12,233 nt of DNA, from the NCBI GenBank assembly GCA_028274825.1, contig JAQCMZ010000236.1, forward strand, positions 1-12,233. The letters run 5' to 3'. The notes beneath the pieces were generated by a model. The model was not told the DNA's origin and searched no databases. It worked only from the letters and a program-made list of their open reading frames with translations. The position numbers and the translations under genes were made by a program. Shown here in pieces: positions 8,201 through 12,233 of the stretch (the first letter of the stretch is position 1; the number at the start of each line of letters is the position of its first letter). This stretch comes from Haloferacaceae archaeon. GTDB lineage: Archaea; Halobacteriota; Halobacteria; Halobacteriales; Haloferacaceae.

Positions 8201-9012
8201 ATGCATTCTATGACTACGTCCGACGAGTCCGTCGGTACACGCTCACCATACTTAACGAATATCTGCAGGCGGAGGCCAGCCCGGATAATATCATGATCCT
8301 TTGTCGGTACGACGATGCGGTCCCGTTCCTTGATGAAATCAAGAAAGGGTTGCAATCGCAGGAAATCCCCTACGTCGGCAAGTCGGACCAGTACCGAGGG
8401 CCAGACAACACAGCCTCCGATGGCGTGGCTGTGTACTCACTCTACCAATCGAAAGGCCGGGAAGCAGAACATGTGATTTTGGTCCACGCGGCTACCGGCT
8501 CCCACGGCTTTCCGCCGGACGACATGGAAAACGAACTGTTAGCCCTCGTCCAACCACTGGGGATCGGCGGAATCGAAGAAGAACGGCGTGGATTTTATGT
8601 CGCGATTACACGGGCGAAACAGAGTCTTGATCTCCTTACCAGGGGCGGACACGAATCACAATTCCTGGAGGAGATCAGTGAGTACATTGATCGTGTTGAT
8701 ACTGGACAGGTTGAACCCCTTGACGAGGTTGGCGAGTTGATGTCGGTCGAAGTTCAGGTTGGAGAGCTTCGCGACCCGTGGAAGAAACAGCATCAGCGAG
8801 GGATTCTTCAGGACCAGTACGGCGGTTCGGCGCGATTCGTTTCGTGGGAGAGCACTGCTCCGCCAACACTCGAAGAGGGCGAATGGTATGAGTTGACCGG
8901 GGTTAAGGTAGGGACGTATAAAAATGAAAAAGAGCTCATTCTGGCGGAGGGGTGTTCGGTCACCTATCTTGAGACCGGCCCACGGCACCCAGAGACCCCA
9001 GACCTGCCCTGA
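5254..9012 (+). CDS. superfamily 1 UvrD/helicase IV-type DNA helicase with nuclease insertion and OB-like tail
   Basis: 1252 residues from GTG 5254; an upstream ATG at 5152 is in frame, but the TATA box lies between the two. Residues about 1-480 are long charged helices, probably coiled coil. Helicase motifs follow: LTPEQQEAV (Q motif), AAGTGKT (Walker A, about 504-510), VVTYTNEATEEM (Ia), RTIHSFGREIV, LVDEFQDVGKG (motif II, about 874), FAVGDDWQSIYSFQGA (III), LTANFRC (IV), YSLYQSKGREAEHVIL (V) and GFYVAITRAKQSLDLL (VI). Between Ia and II lies an insertion with YNPDFYLPTYDVYIEHWG and a following KIRWARNQF, which resembles the PD-(D/E)XK-like insertion in some helicase IV homologues. The last 90 residues (RFVSWES...EGEWYELTGV...LAEGCSVTYLE) look like an OB fold. 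The family translocates 3'-5' on single-stranded DNA using ATP, typically in repair. The gene is monocistronic and looks intact. Function in this organism (repair, defence or element replication) is open. Confidence 0.9.
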   Translation: MLTDEASTEGSKPLVDADPDWETFEKVEDYVADDDSLLRVILPTRVWDALFAPTSMNPGAVQEHRRTVAAQFASVFDRYRGVIKHLRGKSDLDVNVDDDPPVSEQISSIPIYRFPVSSAPRRDEDSFESSIAAIEEAIQHEQQLLDDCKVLLSRPRTPFLHEDERTALLNVQTTLAHSIENGRDWKATLEEARAETRQGLNGRLDTWEEELGSLEADAQPFFQLDQYLAEEELIREVETVRDEIQTFRKKKSVLKISGLLSKRFRLCEHRASRLLNGLSQSRAKYAAVCLDEIEQTLEAGLKTLDARLSPAKEQGEVIHDRDELFAKIETLRGKVEEVRQAPWREDADSERVASLSAYESRLTETEDFIEEKTQFDASMAAFEKRYKKLVSSVQPYLEYERYLTRPAKETLSTVIVDLRSDLETFADDADFTVLGDADRRRYEEVRDNVQTIQSHFRGYNPEFIRRQRRACEALFSSVGPDDLRLTPEQQEAVIRNDIYNQVIAAAGTGKTLTLTTRVAYLIKKQDIDPQRILVVTYTNEATEEMRTRLAEYFDITEVEVRTIHSFGREIVQTAENGYVETIDSHEKINLVDRHIRNARETAPNDFLKHYYEFLVHYDDVYYDEADFETKEAYVEARAETEYLTLREEGVRSRAEKVIADFLTTHQVTYRYEDRATWADEDPQKAGYNPDFYLPTYDVYIEHWGLDESGSVAPWFSQTSEEYHTKIRWARNQFQDADATLAETYEFEHESGQPKQVLRHRLTNIGVDLDQLEFKDLVNHVFDYSQREGWIHEQFRDFIDNAKQFDVRLQDIDAAITPRNPRQYHFAKCGQFLLQRDRSYLTENDLIDFTDMIYDAVDLIQEDPETYRSQYDHILVDEFQDVGKGTLELAQELTGPDAARLFAVGDDWQSIYSFQGAAIEYFTNFEEYFDVATRTDLTANFRCPPQIVKAGNDLINQNTQQLEKSVQATVDYDTQPRVHTLRGYAFYDYVRRVRRYTLTILNEYLQAEASPDNIMILCRYDDAVPFLDEIKKGLQSQEIPYVGKSDQYRGPDNTASDGVAVYSLYQSKGREAEHVILVHAATGSHGFPPDDMENELLALVQPLGIGGIEEERRGFYVAITRAKQSLDLLTRGGHESQFLEEISEYIDRVDTGQVEPLDEVGELMSVEVQVGELRDPWKKQHQRGILQDQYGGSARFVSWESTAPPTLEEGEWYELTGVKVGTYKNEKELILAEGCSVTYLETGPRHPETPDLP

Positions 9013-9146
9013 ATTGACGGCTTTCTTCTGCGTAGACTGTCCGGTATCAGCGGTGACCGGAGACTGACTGGTTACACCGGGGACGTTTGGGCCTGCTCGG
9101 TACGGTATCTCCCCGGGTCCTGGAGCGGTATAGCAGCTCGCTTAGT

Positions 9147-9835
9147 TCACCGAGAGGTATCGACCAGTTTGATGTGCCACTTGGCCTGCTCGTTCTGGAA
9201 AGTTGCACGAAGCGCAAATTGATACTCGGGATGGATACAGGCCGATGCGGGGCACTCGCCCCATTCCACGACAGCACATTCGATACCGGCGACTGTATCG
9301 GTGCCGACCACGCGGACGGTAGCTCCCTTCAGATCAAAGGTCAGTGCGCCACCGTCCCGGACAATGTTTTTTCCCTGTGTCCAGGATGTGCCAGTCGTGA
9401 GTTCGTGATCGACAGTCAGCAGGTACGGCGGACGAATCAGCCAGAATTCAGAATCCAAGAGGACGCCGGTGTGATTACCGCTAATCGTCTCCGAGTCTAG
9501 TAACGCCGTTGGTTGTAGGTAGTAGCATTGGCAGCGACTTGGTCGCCGCCAACCGATTCGATCGTGAGCGTCTGTGTGAGATTATCGCTATCCCCGACGA
9601 ACGTGTAATCGTACGTGTACGACTCGCCCTCGGAGAGCGTGTAGTTGACTGTCGGAGTCACGGAGGTCAGTTCGGTCTCTGATGTCGGACTCACCGTCGT
9701 GGCTGGAGCCGAGCCTGGGGAACTGCCCCCGTCCGCAGGGGTAGAGGGTGGCTGGCTGCTAGAGCAGCCGGCCGGGAGGACGGCCACAGGGAGACAGACA
9801 GCCAGCGTCGAACCTCGTCCGTCGCTATCGAGCAT
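9147..9835 (-). pseudogene. lipoprotein gene split by a frame change
   Basis: Two successive minus-strand frames form one protein. The first, from about ATG 9835, reads TLAVCLPVAVLPAGCSSSQ, a hydrophobic signal with a lipobox (LPAGC) whose Cys would carry lipid outside the membrane. It continues with a Ser/Pro/Thr linker and then NYTLSEGESYTYDYTF and NLTQTLTIESVGGDQVAANA before a TAG at 9497-9499. The next frame continues the beta-rich domain with ALLDSETISGNHTGVLLD, YLLTVDHELTTGTSW, LKGATVRVVGTDTVAGI and KWHIKLVDTSR, ending at 9147. A one-base loss near 9500-9530 explains the break, and no classical slippery heptamer is visible. Reassembled it would be about 229 residues. The start is uncertain because the N-terminal residues before the hydrophobic core are atypical, and an ATG in a third frame at 9873 is better placed behind a TATA-like sequence; a second frame change is possible. 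Confidence 0.72.
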
Positions 9836-9901
9836 ACACAACAGACTTGGACCTTGCCCCAAATGATTGACATTTTGTAGACAGCTTAGCACTAATGTTC
9901 A

Positions 9902-9913
9902 TTTAATTATAAG
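9902..9913 (+). promoter_or_regulatory. AT-rich promoter in the divergent intergenic region
   Basis: TTTAATTATAAG is a good TATA element toward the right, predicting transcription from about 9935. Read on the other strand (CTTATAATTA), it could also serve the lipoprotein gene. It lies in the 144 bases between the two divergent genes. Confidence 0.55.
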
Positions 9914-9938
9914 CCCGCAGAGTATTACCCTTTGTGTG

Positions 9939-9951
9939 CCGCGAGTCGCGG
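9939..9951. promoter_or_regulatory. 13-bp palindrome near the predicted transcription start
   Basis: CCGCGAGTCGCGG is a perfect palindrome with a single central base. It is centred about 37 bases after the TATA box and 35 bases before ATG 9980. Its place fits a repressor operator or a 5' leader hairpin, but the cognate protein is unknown. Confidence 0.35.
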
Positions 9952-9979
9952 GTTTAGCCTGATTCAACGATCAGTAAGC

Positions 9980-10213
9980 ATGACCACCGACAGTCGCCTC
10001 AACTTGGTTGACACGGTTGTGAAGGAACGCTATTTTCTGGCGGTTGGGGGTCGAGAAATACTCGGATTCGACACGTCACCCTGCGTCGGAAATCTGAATG
10101 CCCGTCAAATTTTGACGATGGTGAGAATCAGTATTGCCGCGCTTGACGCCGGCGTTTCGAGCGCTGGCGCGGCGCTGGACACGGCGCACCAGACGCTGGC
10201 GGAGGAGAAATAG
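9980..10213 (+). CDS. small hypothetical protein carrying one copy of the inverted repeat
   Basis: 77 residues from ATG 9980, with a TATA box about 70 bases upstream. An in-frame TTG at 9932 is possible but less likely. The N-terminal part (LVDTVVKERYFLAVGGREIL) looks like a helix followed by strands. At residues about 41-47 comes ARQILTM, encoded by the 22-bp inverted repeat at 10100-10121. The tail after it, VRISIAALDAGVSSAGAALD and on to AEEK, is predicted helical. The same peptide ARQILTM, from identical codons, occurs near the end of the convergent 199-residue protein. In both, the preceding residues form a strand ending in Asp, so the two genes may be distant paralogues or products of segment exchange. 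The distance to the convergent stop is 75 bases. No function is recognisable. Confidence 0.6.
   Translation: MTTDSRLNLVDTVVKERYFLAVGGREILGFDTSPCVGNLNARQILTMVRISIAALDAGVSSAGAALDTAHQTLAEEK
10100..10121 (+). repeat. inverted repeat, left copy (22 bp, palindromic core)
   Basis: Identical in all 22 bases to the reverse complement of 10318-10339. The core CGTCAAATTTTGACG (10103-10117) is itself a palindrome around one central base. It codes for ARQILTM in the plus-strand gene. It resembles a pair of recombinase or regulator half-sites. Confidence 0.85.
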
Positions 10214-10288
10214 AATGACAATTGGGCAGAGTAGACGAGAAAACTAGACGCTCGTTGGGCGGGGGTGGCTTCCCTCGCGACCGCCGCA

Positions 10289-10888
10289 TCAGTCGGCCAC
10301 CCCCCGAACAGTCTCTCCCATCGTCAAAATTTGACGGGCCTGGTCCCCCGTCAAATCGCGCAGGTCGATCAGGAGGTAACTCTGGTCTGGTGACCCATCG
10401 CTCCCGACTGTCCCACCAGTGGTGAACTCGAGCGCCTCGATGGGATGCAGGTCGCTACTGCCGGTTGTCTGTGCTGCGTGACCGTCGGCAGCGCGTTTCA
10501 TCGCGTCCAGGACACTCTGTTTGTGCAGGTCGCCACCGAGCGCAGAGTCAGCCTGGCTTCGGGTGAGCTTCGCGATGGGCGCGTCGTTCTTCTGGGCCTG
10601 GTTCAGGATGTTTTGACGAAGGTGGACTGCCCGCTGGTCCGGGGTTGACTGTTTCCCCTCCTCGACGACGAACACCTGGAACTTCGTCTCGTGCTCGTCG
10701 ACGATTCCCTCCAGCTGCTCGATACGGGTGTGCAGTGGGACCATACTGTCGAGGTCCCAGGTCGCAAACTCGTCGGGGTCACCAGCGAGCAGTTGCTTCA
10801 GCCGCCGGTTCTGGGCCCGGACGGCCTGCAACTGTGCCTCAAGGGCATCGACACGATCACGCAACGCTTCGAGATTGTCGTTGGTCAT
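10289..10888 (-). CDS. coiled-coil protein of the integrated-element operon, last gene
   Basis: 199 residues. The N-terminus (NLEALRDRVDALEAQLQAVR and onward to KQLLAG) is a classic leucine/heptad coiled coil, probably for oligomerisation. A second helical part, LHTRIEQLEGIVDEH, follows, then a possible winged-helix region (IAKLTRSQADSALGG...KQSVLDAMKRAADG), and last a strand-rich end with SYLLIDLRDLTGDQARQILTM and a nine-residue tail. Its ATG overlaps the stop of the preceding small zinc-ribbon gene (ATGA at 10885-10888), so translation is probably coupled. Proteins of this general build are familiar to me from haloarchaeal proviruses and plasmids, but I cannot assign a role. The C-terminal tail lies beyond the 22-bp inverted repeat and would be replaced by a 31-residue tail if the enclosed segment inverted. 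Confidence 0.8.
   Translation of the reverse strand: MTNDNLEALRDRVDALEAQLQAVRAQNRRLKQLLAGDPDEFATWDLDSMVPLHTRIEQLEGIVDEHETKFQVFVVEEGKQSTPDQRAVHLRQNILNQAQKNDAPIAKLTRSQADSALGGDLHKQSVLDAMKRAADGHAAQTTGSSDLHPIEALEFTTGGTVGSDGSPDQSYLLIDLRDLTGDQARQILTMGETVRGVAD
10318..10339 (-). repeat. inverted repeat, right copy (22 bp, palindromic core)
   Basis: Exact reverse complement of 10100-10121, with the palindrome at 10322-10336. It codes for ARQILTM nine codons before the stop of the minus-strand gene and is read in the same register as the left copy. The two copies enclose 196 bp. Confidence 0.85.
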
Positions 10889-11019
10889 CTAACCACCTCA
10901 GCAGGATTCAGCATTCGCCCGCACCGACTCTTGGGGCACTCCCACTCACTATCCTTCCAGCCCGACTCCGGGATGACCGCCCCGCAGGTTGGACAGGTTG
11001 GGTGTGACGCGGCGATCAT
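10885..11019 (-). CDS. 44-residue zinc-ribbon protein
   Basis: A complete small frame from ATG 11019-11017 to TGA 10887-10885. It reads MIAASHPTCPTCGAVIP, then WKDSEWECPKSRCGRML, ending in EVVR. The two pairs CPTC and CPKSRC (C-x2-C and C-x4-C) would bind one zinc in a rubredoxin-like or ribbon knuckle. The start overlaps the stop of the upstream winged-helix gene by one base (TAATG). The stop overlaps the next start by four bases (ATGA). The tight packing on both sides is strong evidence that this short gene is real. Likely a small nucleic-acid-binding or protein-interaction module; function unknown. Confidence 0.78.
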   Translation of the reverse strand: MIAASHPTCPTCGAVIPESGWKDSEWECPKSRCGRMLNPAEVVR

Positions 11020-11282
11020 TAGGCCACCTCGGCGGGCGCGACTGCGCGCGTCTCGGTGTATGTTCGCAGATCCAGCGTCAGTGCAGATGCAATCCTACCC
11101 TCAGCCGCGAGTTCCCGAAGACGGGTTTTGAGCGTCGCTGCGGACAACGCGCAGTGGTCAGCGACCTGGTCACGGCAGAGGTAGCCGTTCGCTGCGGCAG
11201 GGTCACACTCGACCCACGCGTCATCAACGGCCGCCACAAGGGCGTCGTCCGGGACGTGCGGCGGCGGCGTCGACATGTTCAT
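11019..11282 (-). CDS. small winged-helix/HTH protein
   Basis: 87 residues from ATG 11282-11280, chosen because it overlaps the upstream gene's TGA as ATGA (11279-11282). A longer frame from 11321 would overlap that gene by 43 bases, and an ATG at 11276 is also possible. The middle reads YLCRDQVADHCALSAATLKT and then RLRELAAEGRIAS, the helix-turn-helix-wing pattern of MarR/GntR-size DNA-binding domains: a helix, a recognition helix with Ser-Ala-Ala-Thr-Leu, and a following strand. The N-terminus is Pro-rich and the C-terminus ends in an Ala/Val-rich tail. It probably binds DNA and may regulate this operon or the element's maintenance. It overlaps the next gene by one base. Confidence 0.75.
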   Translation of the reverse strand: MNMSTPPPHVPDDALVAAVDDAWVECDPAAANGYLCRDQVADHCALSAATLKTRLRELAAEGRIASALTLDLRTYTETRAVAPAEVA

Positions 11283-11536
11283 CGCCCGACCCTCCCGACC
11301 GGCCGGTGGCAGTTTGCGCACAGAGCATCCGGCCCGTCAGCGTCTCCGCGCAACCAGCGTTTGACCATCGCCTGGCCGTCTTCAGCGGGCCGCGGGTCGA
11401 CACCTCGGCCGGCAAGGTCATCCCGAAGCTGACGACCAGCGTCGTGGATGATGGCGCGCCAGTTGTAGACGCGCCGGAACTCGCGACGGTTCGTGACCTG
11501 GTCATCGCCGCAATGCGGACACGTGCGACCAACCAT
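11279..11536 (-). CDS. zinc-binding protein with two CxxC knuckles
   Basis: 85 residues. CPHCGDDQ at the N-terminus and LCANCHRPVG at the C-terminus supply two C-x2-C pairs about 65 residues apart, enough for one structural zinc. The intervening part is helical and rich in Arg and Asp (REFRRVYNWRAIIHDAG). The C-terminal CANCH resembles the zinc knuckle found in small HNH proteins, but the HNH catalytic histidine-asparagine set is not evident, so I do not call it a nuclease. Its ATG (11536-11534) overlaps the previous stop by one base (TGATG). Second gene of the operon. Confidence 0.72.
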   Translation of the reverse strand: MVGRTCPHCGDDQVTNRREFRRVYNWRAIIHDAGRQLRDDLAGRGVDPRPAEDGQAMVKRWLRGDADGPDALCANCHRPVGRVGR

Positions 11537-11787
11537 CAGGCGTCACCTCCCTGCATTGCCGCCCGACAGTCCGCGCAGTAGGTTCGGTCGGTCGGGGCTG
11601 TACAGCCCGGGAACTGACAGCCGGCATCGTCCCCGGGAAGCGGGACGTTCTCTGTGGTGGCCTCACCCGCTGGCTCGGGATCGGTCGCGTACTCGACATC
11701 TTCGGCTGCGTCCTTGAGCTCTGGCCGTTCCGTGATGTATTGTGCTGTTCCGTCCAGTGCGTCGCCCTCGTAGTTCCGCTTAGGCAC
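11536..11787 (-). CDS. zinc-knuckle protein, first gene of the operon
   Basis: 83 residues from GTG 11787. The start is chosen because GGGAGGTG, a strong Shine-Dalgarno sequence, ends about 8 bases before it; the TTG at 11808 precedes that signal. The product begins MPKRNYEGDALDGTAQYI, has an acidic disordered middle (about residues 25-55), and ends CQFPGCTAPTDRTYCADC, a C-x4-C plus C-x2-C zinc knuckle, then AMQGGDA. The charged N-terminus followed by zinc ligands recalls small accessory proteins of haloarchaeal viruses and plasmids. It sits 130 bases downstream of the 3' end of tRNA-Cys. No obvious TATA box is visible between them. Confidence 0.7.
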   Translation of the reverse strand: MPKRNYEGDALDGTAQYITERPELKDAAEDVEYATDPEPAGEATTENVPLPGDDAGCQFPGCTAPTDRTYCADCRAAMQGGDA

Positions 11788-11917
11788 GGGCCCGCACCTC
11801 CCGTGCAAGCCGGTTCGATGGAGTGGCAGACCCCGGGGAACTCTAGCGTCAGCCGGGCCTGATTTTCGAACGTCGTCGAGCGGGTGGTTTGAGGTCGGCT
11901 TTCAACAAAATGATACA

Positions 11918-11993
11918 AGCCAAGGCCCGGATTTGAACCGGGGATGATCCGCTCTGCAGGCGGACGCGTTCGGCCAGGCTCTGCCACCTTGGC
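11918..11993 (-). tRNA. tRNA-Cys (anticodon GCA)
   Basis: The 76 bases fold as a full cloverleaf on the minus strand. The acceptor stem GCCAAGG/CCTTGGC is perfect over 7 bp. The anticodon stem TCCGC/GCGGA encloses loop CTGCAGA with anticodon GCA. The T stem CCCGG/CCGGG has loop TTCAAAT. The base after the acceptor is T (U73), the conserved cysteine identity base. There is no intron, and no CCA is encoded. Confidence 0.95.
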
Positions 11994-12017
11994 CCGTTCT
12001 ACTCTATCCGGTGTCGG

Positions 12018-12024
12018 GATAAAG
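12018..12024 (-). promoter_or_regulatory. TATA box of tRNA-Cys
   Basis: Read on the minus strand, CTTTATC lies about 25-31 bases before the tRNA 5' end, the normal distance for an archaeal tRNA promoter. Confidence 0.55.
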
Positions 12025-12048
12025 TCGTAACGGTAGCCCCGGAGTTCG

Positions 12049-12065
12049 AGTGTGTGTCACACACT
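12049..12065. repeat. 17-bp palindrome between tRNA-Cys and the next gene
   Basis: AGTGTGTGTCACACACT is a perfect palindrome around one base. It lies upstream of both the minus-strand tRNA promoter and the plus-strand gene starting at 12137. It could be an operator or a hairpin. Confidence 0.4.
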
Positions 12066-12136
12066 TCAACTAGAATGAATATCCCACCCCTCGCTAGTCA
12101 GTGTTGACGACGCGTTTCAACTGAGGTGACACCGAC

Positions 12137-12233
12137 ATGAGGACCCGTTCCCCGACCTGGCTCGCGGCGGACAGCCGACCAGCCGGCAAGCGCCGGCCGG
12201 ACGTGATGTGTGATGCGGTCCGCTGTCACCGAC
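12137..12233 (+). CDS. start of a gene, 3' truncated by the window edge
   Basis: ATG 12137 follows GAGGTGA (12123-12129), a near-perfect Shine-Dalgarno sequence at 7-base spacing. The frame stays open for 32 codons to the window end. It begins MRTRSPTWLAADSRPAGKRR and contains CDAVRC, possibly the first zinc ligands. The ribosome-binding site is the main argument that the gene is real; 32 codons are too few to recognise a family. Confidence 0.45.
   Translation, partial: MRTRSPTWLAADSRPAGKRRPDVMCDAVRCHR

Noticed and set aside
9087..9500. 137-codon plus-strand frame
   Set aside because: It is antisense to the second half of the lipoprotein, which shows real beta-domain character.
11502..11987. 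161-codon minus-strand frame running from inside tRNA-Cys
   Set aside because: It starts within the tRNA and overlaps the first operon gene in another frame; its composition is Arg/Pro/Thr-rich.
1..12233. CRISPR array
   Set aside because: No series of regularly spaced direct repeats is visible.

Overview
The window reads as haloarchaeal (class Halobacteria) accessory DNA. The predicted proteins are acidic (many Asp/Glu). Archaeal TATA boxes lie about 25 bases before several starts. The coding sequence is GC-rich, with AT-rich intergenic patches and AT-richer foreign-looking stretches. A complete tRNA-Cys lies near the right end. The genus cannot be fixed from the sequence alone.

Left part (1-3400): the 3' end of an unrecognised gene runs into the window and converges on a minus-strand gene for a uracil-DNA-glycosylase-fold (SMUG/MUG-like) protein. 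Upstream of that gene sits a 165-bp MITE-like element (1548-1712). It has about 25-bp imperfect terminal inverted repeats and a perfect 8-bp target duplication. Then comes a small orphan protein that converges on a degraded gene (2394-2936, minus) interrupted by two in-frame TAG codons. Some 430 bases with no convincing gene follow.

Middle (3400-9012): a C2HC zinc-finger gene broken by a single-base frame change, a short catalytic-domain-only tyrosine recombinase, and a 1252-residue superfamily 1 (UvrD/helicase IV type) helicase. The helicase has an N-terminal coiled-coil region, a probable PD-(D/E)XK nuclease insertion and a C-terminal OB-fold-like tail.

Right part (9013-12233): a lipoprotein gene split by a frame change; a small plus-strand gene facing a tightly overlapping five-gene minus-strand operon of zinc-ribbon, winged-helix and coiled-coil proteins; tRNA-Cys; and the beginning of another gene. 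The operon lies on the 3' side of tRNA-Cys, the side archaeal integrative elements occupy, so this may be one end of an integrated element.

The most interesting signal is a pair of identical 22-bp inverted repeats (10100-10121 and 10318-10339). Each holds a 15-bp palindrome, and each lies in the same reading register inside one of two convergent genes. Inverting the 196 bp between them would swap the C-terminal tails of the two proteins without breaking either frame. This looks like a compact, possibly undescribed, tail-exchange switch. Three broken genes, a MITE and a recombinase in 12 kb fit a region of repeated insertion and decay.
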